DNA of 6,129 bases from SHLQ01 sp964441145 (GCA_964441145.1 CAYTUB010000136.1:1-6129); one strand, 5' to 3'; counted from the first letter of the stretch, positions 1 to 5,647 are shown. Numbers and translations are program-made. The notes: generated by a model from the letters alone, not told the origin.

Positions 1-452
1 TCAACGTCCTCTTCGGTCCTGCGTACAAGGGCATACCGTTGGCGGTTGCGACCGCGAGTGCGTTGGCAGCTCGAGGGACCGACGTCGGCTTCATGTTCAA
101 TCGCAAGGAAGCCAAGGATCACGGCGAGGGTGGTGTGCTCGTTGGCCACGAACCCCAAGCCGGGGATCGAGTCCTCATCATCGAAGATGTCACCACTGCT
201 GGCACTTCGATTCGCGAAACGGTGCCCGTGCTGCGAGCCGCTGCCGACATCGAGCTGGCAGGACTCATCGTGAGCGTGGATCGCATGGAACGCGGTACCG
301 GCGACAAGGCCGCGCTCGAACAAGTTGGCGAAGAGTTCGCCATGCCCACGCACGCAATCGTCACGGTCGAGGAGATTATCGAGCACGCCGACCTCTCCGA
401 CGAGATGGTCGAGAAGATGCATGCGTACCTAGCCGAGTTTGGTCCGCGCTAG
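1..452 (+). CDS. pyrE: Orotate phosphoribosyltransferase, 5'-truncated by the window edge
   Basis: This enzyme joins orotate to PRPP to give orotidine 5'-monophosphate, the fifth step of pyrimidine synthesis in the cytoplasm. The reading frame is open from the first full codon (position 3) to a TAG at 450-452. It begins in the FGPAYKG motif (nt 12-32), which binds the substrate phosphate region in this family. The mobile catalytic loop FNRKEAKDHGEGG follows at nt 96-134, then the PRPP-binding signature VLIIEDVTTAGTS at nt 171-209. The order and wording closely match the E. coli-type PyrE (about 213 residues), so roughly 65 N-terminal residues lie upstream of the window. An internal TTG at 39 is not the real start, because conserved sequence continues upstream of it. 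The C terminus, ending in a helix close to AYLAEFG, is complete. Identification is very secure. Confidence 0.96.
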   Translation, partial: NVLFGPAYKGIPLAVATASALAARGTDVGFMFNRKEAKDHGEGGVLVGHEPQAGDRVLIIEDVTTAGTSIRETVPVLRAAADIELAGLIVSVDRMERGTGDKAALEQVGEEFAMPTHAIVTVEEIIEHADLSDEMVEKMHAYLAEFGPR

Positions 453-469
453 ACACTCATGGAGTGGGG

Positions 470-484
470 GTTGCCCCCGGCAAC
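470..484. repeat. Short inverted repeat between pyrE and the DUF218 gene
   Basis: GTTGCC (470-475) and GGCAAC (479-484) are perfect inverted repeats around a CCC loop. An overlapping alternative pairs GGGGG (466-470) with CCCCC (474-478). The hairpin lies 18 bases after the pyrE stop and has no T-tract, so a terminator role is doubtful; it could be a partial terminator or a processing site. Its position supports a downstream start for the next gene, since it would otherwise lie inside the coding region. Confidence 0.35.
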
Positions 485-527
485 AGTGACAACAATGCGC
501 CCGGTGCACAACGTAGCGTTGAGGGTG

Positions 528-1139
528 ATGACAGAACCCCTCAGCAAACGACGCGAGCGTTTGCAGTCTGCTACCAGTGCGGTGCTGCTCTTGGGCTTCG
601 TGATCGTATTTCCAATGGTGGTGATGCGATTGTTCGCCCTCGGAACCGACATCGTTACCGAGGACCAGGTCGGCTCGCTTCCTGGTGAGCCGGTTGAGGC
701 AGTAATCGTTCCCGGCGCCCGGGTGTTCACCAGCGGACGCCCAAGCGGGGCACTGTTGTCCCGGATCGAACTCGCCGAAGAAATTGTCGCGGTCACCCCG
801 GGGGCGTCTGTGTTTGCGTCGGGCGGACCCGGTGAGCCAGAGGTGATCGCCGAGTACCTGCCGGAACTCGAGGTAGTACTCGACCCGGAGGGTGTATCGA
901 CGAACGAAACCTGCAAGAACGCTGCGGCAGCAGGATTACGACGTGTCGCTGTGGTAACCCAACCGCGTCACCGAGTCCGTACCGCGGCGCTGTGCGAGTC
1001 AGCGGGTTTGGACACACTCGTCGTAACGACACCGCAAGGCAACGAACGAGCGAGTCGCCTTCCCGAGAGGTTCGCCCGAGAACGCGTCGCCGAGTACTGG
1101 GCAATCTTGACGATCAGTGCCCGATGGGTGGGCTTGTAG
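528..1139 (+). CDS. DUF218 (SanA/YdcF/ElyC-like) membrane-anchored protein
   Basis: A 203-residue protein with a basic N terminus (KRRER, 7-11), one hydrophobic segment at about 17-38 and a DUF218 domain behind it. Family features seen are the first strand and turn, VEAVIVPGARV, followed by PSGALLSRIELA (56-84); the ASGG turn (97-100); GVSTNETCKNA (122-132), the usual conserved Asn/Thr/Glu-rich helix start; and VVTQPRHRVRTA (142-153), matching the ITQ...R motif of SanA. Relatives act at the cell envelope and affect vancomycin resistance or undecaprenyl-phosphate use in enterobacteria, but the biochemical activity is not settled. Start choice: ATG 528 follows GAGGG at 521-525, though only 2 nt away, and a TAGCGT box lies at 514-519. 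GTG 525, ATG 495 and ATG 459 are in-frame alternatives, none with a good binding site. It may be read through from pyrE. Family call firm; function open. Confidence 0.82.
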   Translation: MTEPLSKRRERLQSATSAVLLLGFVIVFPMVVMRLFALGTDIVTEDQVGSLPGEPVEAVIVPGARVFTSGRPSGALLSRIELAEEIVAVTPGASVFASGGPGEPEVIAEYLPELEVVLDPEGVSTNETCKNAAAAGLRRVAVVTQPRHRVRTAALCESAGLDTLVVTTPQGNERASRLPERFARERVAEYWAILTISARWVGL

Positions 1140-1186
1140 ATCTAGGAACGACCAGCATGAACTATTCATGCCCAGTGTTTCTAGAT
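1140..1186. terminator. Two-tier hairpin between convergent genes, possible bidirectional terminator
   Basis: The gap between two convergent genes forms one nested structure. Outer arms ATCTAGGAAC (1140-1149) and GTTTCTAGAT (1177-1186) pair over 10 bp with one G-U. A symmetric 5x5 internal loop follows, then a perfect inner stem GCATGAA (1155-1161) with TTCATGC (1165-1171) around a CTA loop. It begins directly after the TAG of the DUF218 gene and ends 13 bases before the stop codon of the minus-strand gene, so it could end both transcripts. No long T-tract is present on either side, so the call rests on pairing and position only. Confidence 0.5.
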
Positions 1187-1199
1187 TCGCTCGAAAGGC

Positions 1200-1931
1200 T
1201 TAGTACGGCGATTCGTACGCGTCACTTGGTGGGTTGGGGTCGACGGTGATCGCCACGATGTCGGCTTGGACCGTTCGCTGGTCGAGGGGTAGCTCTTGGA
1301 ACGGTGCGGGCGGCGGGCGCAACACGACGTCGGCGGTAACCCAGGTGTCGTTCTCAAATGGTGTTTCCACACCACGAACAGCAACCTGGATTGGTACGCC
1401 ATCGGCGGCACAGCAGCTCACCAGGAACCGGGTGAGCAAGAAGCCATCCTCGATCTCAGGATCGTTGACCACGAGCCCCTCGAGGCGCACGGTCACACCT
1501 TCCGTGCTTCCTTCAGGATCCCAAAAGGCGCGATCGACAAAGTCGAAGACCCGCATCTCGAGCGGCTGAGCAGAAACATCGAGTGGTTCGAAGTTCTTGG
1601 TGACCTCGACGGGGGTGAAGGGCTCAACCCGTTCGGCGGCTGCAGCGCCGAGGCCGGTTGGAGCGACCGATACCAGGACCATCAACGGAAGCACGAGCAT
1701 CCAGCCAACGCGAGGAGCAATTGAGCGCCGCACGGACTCGGGATCTTCCTTTTCCTCTTTGAGTGCCCGGCGAGCTTCATAGACGCCGAGACAAAAGAGG
1801 CCGATTGTTGCAGCCAGCAAAGGCCATCGCATGCGTTGCTGGATAAAGAAGCCAAACGAACCAGTCCACAACAGACGGGCCATCGTGATGCTCAAAAACA
1901 GCATCATGGCGGAGCGACCGAGACGGGTCAT
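1200..1931 (-). CDS. TIGR03943/DUF1980 family putative permease subunit (YcgQ-like)
   Basis: A 243-residue membrane protein, start ATG 1931-1929, stop TAA 1202-1200. Hydrophobic segments lie at about 9-29, 36-51 and 76-96, with a charged cytoplasm-type linker (ARRALKEEKEDPE) between the second and third. A soluble C-terminal domain follows (about 105-235) and carries the family hallmark RFLVSCCAADGVP (168-180), with Cys173, Cys174 and Asp177 as likely functional or metal-binding residues. Proteins of this family almost always sit next to a DUF318 permease, as B. subtilis YcgQ does with YcgR. Here the start overlaps the stop of that permease by ATGA, so translation is coupled, and AGGGAGAG lies 7 nt upstream. 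A longer open frame extends up to 2189 but it is Arg/Cys-rich and antiparallel in character to the family, being a shadow of the permease gene. The substrate is unknown; a metal or metalloid is the best inference. Confidence 0.88.
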   Translation of the reverse strand: MTRLGRSAMMLFLSITMARLLWTGSFGFFIQQRMRWPLLAATIGLFCLGVYEARRALKEEKEDPESVRRSIAPRVGWMLVLPLMVLVSVAPTGLGAAAAERVEPFTPVEVTKNFEPLDVSAQPLEMRVFDFVDRAFWDPEGSTEGVTVRLEGLVVNDPEIEDGFLLTRFLVSCCAADGVPIQVAVRGVETPFENDTWVTADVVLRPPPAPFQELPLDQRTVQADIVAITVDPNPPSDAYESPY

Positions 1932-2983
1932 AGGAGGACTCTCCCTACTGCCACAGCGCACACGACGGCGACGCCAAGGGTGACCGGGGCGAATATGAGC
2001 GCAAACTTTCGACCAAAGACACCGGCGTGAAGCGCAATGAGCTTGAGGTCGATCACGGGTCCCACCACGAGGAAGACCAGCCGAGACGTAAGCGAGAACT
2101 GCGGCAGACCGGCAGCAACAAATGCGTCGGCCTCTGAGCAGATGGAAAGGAGAACGGCGAGTGCAGCGAAGATCAGGATGGACTGCCACTCGTTCTCTGC
2201 AACGGTATTGATGATCGACCGAGGGATAACGAGCTGCAGGGTTGCTGCGGCGATGGCTCCAACGACGAGGTAGCCGCCAGCATGGACGAGGTCTTTCGAG
2301 GCGACATCGACAAAGGTAGACATCTTCTTTGATTCGCCGTGACTGTGGTCATCGTCGCCCAACATGGACTTGACGAGCGATTCGTCGTTGCGGCGCGCCC
2401 ACCAGGTGCCAACAAGAAGGGCGGTCGCTAAGGAGGCAACGAAGCGTGCACCTACCAACTCCAGGTTGCCGGGAAACGCGACTGCAGTTGAGACCATCAC
2501 GACCGGGTTGATGGCTGGAGCGGCGAGCAAGAAGGTGAGCGCTGCGGCTGGGGGAGTGCCCGCATCGACGAGACGGCCGGCGATCGGGACGGACCCACAC
2601 TCGCAACCCGGGAGCGCTAGGCCAGCTAGGCCAGCGGAGGGAATTGCGAGGGAGTTCCGTTTTGGCACGAACCGTTCAACGAGTTCGGGAGAAACGTATG
2701 CGGCGATCAGCCCGCTAATAACGACGCCGAGGACAAGAAACGGCAACGCCTGGATACATACTGAGACGAACAGCGTCGACCACAAACGAAGCTCTTCGTT
2801 AGTGAACGCATCGACTCGATTGCGAACGAGGAGTGCAACGACGATTGGAATGAGCAACACATAGGGGCCATAGCCACGTCGCGCGGGCTGAACATGATCG
2901 TGGTGATGCTCATCGTGGTCCAGATCGTGATCGCAATCTGGGCCGTGGACATGTGGATTCACCGGTGTTGTCGTCTGCTCCAC
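1928..2983 (-). CDS. DUF318/YraQ-type permease with a His-rich N terminus (YcgR-like)
   Basis: A multi-pass inner-membrane permease of 351 residues if started at GTG 2983; ATG 3019 is the alternative (363 residues). Family marks (351 numbering) are GCECGSVP at 126-133, after the second transmembrane region, SICSEADAF at 280-288 and GPVIDLKL at 308-315, all typical of the PF03773 group that also contains the ArsP organoarsenical exporters. About eight or nine hydrophobic segments are visible. The N-terminal 30 residues are unusual: eight His (11, 13, 19, 23, 26-28, 30), one Cys (17) and many Asp, ending just before the first membrane helix. A second patch, DDDHSHG (210-216), lies in the central loop. 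Both suggest metal binding (inference). It is the first gene of a two-gene operon with the DUF1980 partner. GTG 2983 is preferred because TACCCT lies 7 nt upstream and neither candidate has a Shine-Dalgarno sequence. Family secure; substrate unknown. Confidence 0.88.
   Translation of the reverse strand: MEQTTTPVNPHVHGPDCDHDLDHDEHHHDHVQPARRGYGPYVLLIPIVVALLVRNRVDAFTNEELRLWSTLFVSVCIQALPFLVLGVVISGLIAAYVSPELVERFVPKRNSLAIPSAGLAGLALPGCECGSVPIAGRLVDAGTPPAAALTFLLAAPAINPVVMVSTAVAFPGNLELVGARFVASLATALLVGTWWARRNDESLVKSMLGDDDHSHGESKKMSTFVDVASKDLVHAGGYLVVGAIAAATLQLVIPRSIINTVAENEWQSILIFAALAVLLSICSEADAFVAAGLPQFSLTSRLVFLVVGPVIDLKLIALHAGVFGRKFALIFAPVTLGVAVVCAVAVGRVLL
1939..1946 (-). promoter_or_regulatory. Ribosome binding site fixing the DUF1980 gene start
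   Basis: On the minus strand AGGGAGAG precedes ATG 1931 by 7 nt. It lies within the last codons of the permease gene and, with the ATGA overlap, decides the start of the downstream gene at 1931 rather than at any in-frame codon further upstream. Confidence 0.65.
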
Positions 2984-2996
2984 GACGATAAGGGTA
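2984..2996 (-). promoter_or_regulatory. Putative -10 box for leaderless permease mRNA
   Basis: TACCCT (2996-2991, minus strand) fits TANNNT and ends 7 nt before GTG 2983, which would put the transcript start on or next to the start codon. No purine-rich binding site precedes this GTG. The -35 region (about 3019-3014, ATGCAC) is poor. If correct, the upstream in-frame ATG 3019 would lie outside the transcript. Confidence 0.4.
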
Positions 2997-3064
2997 GATG
3001 ATGAACGCTGGTAGTGCATGTCTCGGCCGACCCACGGTGGACGGGCACCGAAATGGGTGGAATT

Positions 3065-3112
3065 GGCTCTTTGGATGCTCTTTGCATGCTCTTGCCGTGC
3101 TCTTTAAGAGCA
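3065..3112 (+). repeat. Four GCTCTT elements in exact 11-bp phase, probable regulator array
   Basis: GCTCTT begins at 3066, 3077, 3088 and 3099, so the spacing is exactly 11 bp each time. Three of the four are preceded by T and three are followed by T, giving the unit TGCTCTTTnnn. The array lies between a divergent permease gene and a lipoprotein gene and ends 29 bases before the lipoprotein start. Direct 7-bp sites repeated every 11 bp are the layout known for OmpR/PhoB-type response regulators (the pho box, for example), so this is read as an operator or activator array. The sequence itself does not match a consensus I know. Confidence 0.6.
3098..3112. promoter_or_regulatory. Perfect 7-1-7 palindrome ending the repeat array
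   Basis: TGCTCTT, T, AAGAGCA: seven-base arms around one central base. The left arm is the fourth unit of the 11-bp array, so the same half-site occurs here in both orientations. A 7-1-7 dyad suits a dimeric repressor. The tight centre makes an RNA hairpin weaker (5-bp stem, TTTAA loop, then TTTT), and no plus-strand gene lies upstream that would need a terminator. Confidence 0.45.
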
Positions 3113-3134
3113 TTTTCGGTCGAGCTGACCACGA

Positions 3135-3143
3135 TGGTGTAAT
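3135..3143 (+). promoter_or_regulatory. Possible extended -10 before the lipoprotein gene
   Basis: TGG followed by TGTAAT (3138-3143) is one base from TATAAT with an upstream TGn element. Its hexamer ends 7 nt before ATG 3151, and the region where a -35 would lie (about 3115-3120) directly follows the 11-bp repeat array. It overlaps ATG 3142, the start favoured by the signal peptide, so either this box or that start is wrong. Confidence 0.25.
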
Positions 3144-3876
3144 GACGCGAATGTGGTTGGTTGTTGGCGCGATTGTTCTGTCGGGTTGCGGGGTGATTGG
3201 GGGCAGTTCCGATGTGGTCGGGTATCCCGAAGTCAACCTGGGTGCAGACAGCGTTGAGGTGTACAAAACAACGGAAGAGCGCGACTTGCACATGCACATC
3301 TTCGAACCCGAGGAGACCTCCAGCGCCACTGTGCGCCCGGGGGCCGTGGTGTTCTTTCACGGTGGTGGATTTCGTTCCACCCGGGTAGAGCAGTTTCGCG
3401 GCCAAGCGCAGAGCCTCGCCGCAGAAGGCATTGTGGGCATCGTTGCGGAGTATCGGGTGACGGCCGAGGGCACGACGCGTGCCGATGCGGTGGCGGATGG
3501 ACAAGATGTCGTGGCCGCGTTGCGTGCCGACGCCGCCCAATTTCGGATCGACCCCGACCGTGTGGCCGTTGCGGGTGCTTCGGCTGGGGCAGCCTTAGCG
3601 GTGGAAGCGAGTGAGCAGTCCAGTGCCCTCGTGTTGTTCAACCCTGCCGTGGATGCCTCAAGCGCGCCGTTCGTGGATGGTCAGCCGGCGATTGCCTTTC
3701 ACAGTCGCGAGGACACGATCGTGGCCTTCAGCTCTGCAGAGGGGTTCTGCGATGCCGTCACCGGCTGTGAGTTGGTGGCTTTCGACGAGGGCGATCATGG
3801 CTTCTTCAACAATGAACCAGCGTTGACCGAGACGACGAACGCCATGATCGAGTTCCTGCAAGACAACGGTTGGTAG
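3142..3876 (+). CDS. Lipoprotein alpha/beta hydrolase (esterase-like)
   Basis: A 244-residue exported lipoprotein. The signal peptide MTRMWLVVGAIVLSGC ends in an LSGC lipobox with lipidated Cys16, so the mature protein is anchored outside the cytoplasmic membrane. The hydrolase core follows: HGGG at 73-76 (oxyanion hole), GASAG at 145-149 with nucleophile Ser147, Asp191 in HSREDTIV and His219 in EGDHGFF, a complete catalytic triad in normal order. HGGG together with GxSxG points to the hormone-sensitive-lipase/carboxylesterase branch, or to a small prolyl-oligopeptidase-like hydrolase; the substrate cannot be told. Cys203 and Cys209 could form a disulfide outside the cell. The open frame extends upstream to 2998, but the lipobox would then lie about 64 residues in and the repeat array would be coding, so ATG 3142 is preferred; ATG 3151 is possible. 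No binding site is visible. It is divergent from the permease operon and may share control with it. Confidence 0.85.
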   Translation: MTRMWLVVGAIVLSGCGVIGGSSDVVGYPEVNLGADSVEVYKTTEERDLHMHIFEPEETSSATVRPGAVVFFHGGGFRSTRVEQFRGQAQSLAAEGIVGIVAEYRVTAEGTTRADAVADGQDVVAALRADAAQFRIDPDRVAVAGASAGAALAVEASEQSSALVLFNPAVDASSAPFVDGQPAIAFHSREDTIVAFSSAEGFCDAVTGCELVAFDEGDHGFFNNEPALTETTNAMIEFLQDNGW

Positions 3877-3939
3877 AGCGAGGGCTCAGCCGGCGGTGGC
3901 GGCGGTCGCCTAGTGCTGCTCGACGCCTTACGTCGCAGG

Positions 3940-3951
3940 TAGGGTGCGGAC
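3940..3951 (+). promoter_or_regulatory. Putative -10 box for leaderless rarA mRNA
   Basis: TAGGGT (3940-3945) ends 6 nt before GTG 3952, which has no Shine-Dalgarno sequence. The spacing would place the first transcribed base at the start codon. No convincing -35 is seen. The 75-base gap after the hydrolase gene otherwise holds only GC-rich sequence with no clear terminator. Confidence 0.45.
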
Positions 3952-5253
3952 GTGACCGACCTGTTCGCCGCCGCAGCAGCTGAGCAACAGTCCCAACGCG
4001 CGCCGCTGGCCGACAAGCTGCGCCCGACACGCCTCGACGACATCGTTGGTCAGGAGCACTTGCTGGCTGTCGGACGGCCATTGCGGAGTCTGATCGAGAA
4101 TGACTCCCTCGGGTCCGTGATCTTTTGGGGACCACCCGGCACCGGCAAAACGACGCTTGCAAAGGTGATTGCTCGAACCACCGCACGCGCCTTCGAGTCG
4201 TTGTCAGCGGTGAGCGCTTCGGTGAAGGACGTCCGCGAAGTTCTCAAGCGCGCGGAGGACCGACTCGGCCAGCACGGACAGGGCACGATCTTGTTTCTCG
4301 ACGAGGTGCATCGCTTCAACAAAAGCCAGCAAGACGGTTTGCTCCCCGGAGTCGAGAGCGGGCTGATCAGCTTGATTGGGGCCACGACAGAGAACCCGAG
4401 CTTCGAGGTGAACGCAGCGCTGCGCAGCCGCTCGACGCTGTTTCGGCTCAACATGCTCGATGAGCATGCGCTTCGCACTCTTATTGAACGTGGCCTCGAC
4501 GCCGAGGGGGTGACCGCCGACGATGACGCCATCCAGCTACTCATCGATCGAAGTAGCGGCGACGGCCGCCAAGCCCTCACCGCCCTCGGCGTCGCCGCCG
4601 CTGTTGCAAAATCTGTGGATGGGCAGTCTGGCGATGTCGGGGTGGACCACATCGAGGCTGCGCTTGGCACGAAGGCCATCCGGTACGGCAAGGACGATCA
4701 CTACGACGTCATCAGCGCGTTCATCAAGAGCATCCGAGGAAGCGACGTGGACGGCGGGCTCTATTGGCTCTATCGGATGCTCGACGCTGGAGAGTCACCG
4801 CGCTTCATAGCGCGCCGGCTGGTGATCTTGGCTTCCGAGGACGTGGGCATGGCCGACCCGATGTCGCTCGTTATCGCAAACGCAGCCGCGCAAGCTTTGG
4901 AGTTCGTTGGACTACCGGAGGCGGAGTTCAATCTCACCCAGGCGGTTGTTCACCTTGCGACCGCGCCAAAGTCGAACTCGCTGACGACCGCCCGTGCAGC
5001 GGCCAAGTCGGCAGCGCAGAGTCCCGGTACGGGAGAGGTGCCTATGCATCTGCGCGACGCTCACTATGCAGGCGCTGCTGGCCTGGGGCACGGGAAGGGC
5101 TATCGTTATCCACATAACGACCAAGCAGGTTGGGTTGATCAGCAGTATCGCCCACCTGAGGTCGCCGATCAGGTGTACTACACACCATCGGATCACGGAG
5201 CGGAACCAGCTCGGTGGGAACGATGGAGCAAGGAGCGGAGACCCGATGCCTAA
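3952..5253 (+). CDS. rarA: Replication-associated recombination protein A (RarA/MgsA AAA+ ATPase)
   Basis: A cytoplasmic clamp-loader-like ATPase of 433 residues, close to the 447 of E. coli RarA, that acts at stalled replication forks with SSB. The AAA+ core is complete: the entry motif KLRPTRLDDIVGQEHLL (22-38), Walker A GPPGTGKT (60-67), Walker B ILFLDEVH (113-120), sensor 1 in GATTENPSF (143-151) and the arginine-finger LRSR (157-160). The RarA-specific C-terminal part follows, with GGLYWLYRML, ESPRFIARRLVILASEDVGMAD, and the late motifs PMHLRD and GKGYRYPH before a short acidic/basic tail. The start is GTG 3952, with MTDLF as N terminus; TAGGGT 6 nt before it fits a leaderless transcript. 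The stop overlaps the next gene by 8 bases, so the two are co-translated. The order rarA, small membrane protein, alaS recurs in Actinomycetota. The assignment is secure. Confidence 0.96.
   Translation: MTDLFAAAAAEQQSQRAPLADKLRPTRLDDIVGQEHLLAVGRPLRSLIENDSLGSVIFWGPPGTGKTTLAKVIARTTARAFESLSAVSASVKDVREVLKRAEDRLGQHGQGTILFLDEVHRFNKSQQDGLLPGVESGLISLIGATTENPSFEVNAALRSRSTLFRLNMLDEHALRTLIERGLDAEGVTADDDAIQLLIDRSSGDGRQALTALGVAAAVAKSVDGQSGDVGVDHIEAALGTKAIRYGKDDHYDVISAFIKSIRGSDVDGGLYWLYRMLDAGESPRFIARRLVILASEDVGMADPMSLVIANAAAQALEFVGLPEAEFNLTQAVVHLATAPKSNSLTTARAAAKSAAQSPGTGEVPMHLRDAHYAGAAGLGHGKGYRYPHNDQAGWVDQQYRPPEVADQVYYTPSDHGAEPARWERWSKERRPDA
5230..5240 (+). promoter_or_regulatory. Ribosome binding site for the small gene after rarA
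   Basis: AAGGAGCGGAG lies in the last rarA codons. Its GGAG (5237-5240) is 5 nt from ATG 5246 and its AGGAG (5231-5235) is 10 nt away. It picks ATG 5246 out of a longer open frame that reaches back to 4994 inside rarA. Confidence 0.7.
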
Positions 5254-5608
5254 ACGAATCTTTTGGATGACCGCTGGGTACGCCGGTGGCGCGGCTTCGA
5301 GCTGGTGGGTGCAGCGCAAGGTCAAGCGCGAGGTCGAACGAGTCCTACCTGACGCTGTTCGCACCGAAGTGACCAAACGGGTCACCGAAGTGAGCGACAA
5401 GGCAATCGACCGCACTGTTCACTCACCCGTCGGACGGGGAGCGACCAAGGCCGTCAAGAGGGTTCGACCAGACATCGACCTCACCGAGAAGGCCGAGTCG
5501 CACTTGGCTGCGCATCGACAGGCGCAATTCAGCGTCGTCAACGACGATCTTGGGCACCAGCCAGGAATTACCCGACTTCGCGAACGAGCCCGCCGCTTCC
5601 GCGAGTAG
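5246..5608 (+). CDS. Small membrane-associated protein, DUF6167-like
   Basis: A 120-residue protein whose start ATG overlaps the rarA stop by 8 bases (ATGCCTAA), behind a good binding site. Residues 5-21 (IFWMTAGYAGGAASSWW) form one hydrophobic, glycine/alanine-rich helix after a basic MPKR start, so it is probably anchored in the membrane with the rest in the cytoplasm. The remainder is highly charged and helical (QRKVKREVERV, TEVTKRVTEVSDKA) and may form a coiled coil; the C terminus is Arg-rich (RLRERARRFRE). The opening R-x-FW-x-T-x-G pattern and the position between rarA and alaS resemble the small DUF6167 proteins of Streptomyces. That is recalled knowledge of gene order plus a short motif, not a search, so the family name is tentative. 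The function is unknown. The gene is likely co-transcribed with rarA. Confidence 0.72.
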   Translation: MPKRIFWMTAGYAGGAASSWWVQRKVKREVERVLPDAVRTEVTKRVTEVSDKAIDRTVHSPVGRGATKAVKRVRPDIDLTEKAESHLAAHRQAQFSVVNDDLGHQPGITRLRERARRFRE

Positions 5609-5622
5609 CGCCGATGTCCGCG

Positions 5623-5647
5623 GTTGTCGGGCGGAAGTCCCGACGAC
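5623..5647 (+). terminator. Hairpin after the rarA operon, candidate T-poor terminator
   Basis: GTTGTCGGG (5623-5631) pairs with CCCGACGAC (5639-5647) over 9 bp with one U-G, around a 7-base loop. An alternative pairing uses TTGTCG (5624-5629) with CGACAA (5644-5649). It starts 15 bases after the stop codon and ends 29 bases before the proposed alaS -10, so it would separate the two transcripts. There is no T-tract, so intrinsic termination would be weak. Confidence 0.4.

Noticed and set aside
449..916. Long minus-strand open frames opposite the DUF218, rarA and hydrolase genes
   Set aside because: They are low-complexity Ser/Thr/Arg-rich translations with no family motif, antisense to well-supported genes.
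1932..2189. 86-residue upstream extension of the DUF1980 protein, giving a 329-residue frame
   Set aside because: The extension is Arg/Cys-rich, overlaps the permease gene on the same strand in another frame, and a good binding site plus ATGA overlap supports ATG 1931.
2616..2633. Tandem 9-bp repeat GCTAGGCCA x2
   Set aside because: It is in frame inside the permease and simply encodes a GLA-GLA stretch of a membrane helix region.
3098..3116. Reading TGCTCTTTAAGAGCATTTT as an intrinsic terminator
   Set aside because: The stem is only 5 bp with a usable loop and no plus-strand gene lies upstream; an operator is more sensible.
2998..3141. 48-residue upstream extension of the lipoprotein hydrolase
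   Set aside because: It would push the LSGC lipobox to about residue 64 and make the 11-bp repeat array coding; the signal peptide is complete from 3142.
4994..5245. Upstream extension of the small gene into rarA
   Set aside because: It lies wholly inside conserved rarA coding sequence in another frame; the binding site selects ATG 5246.
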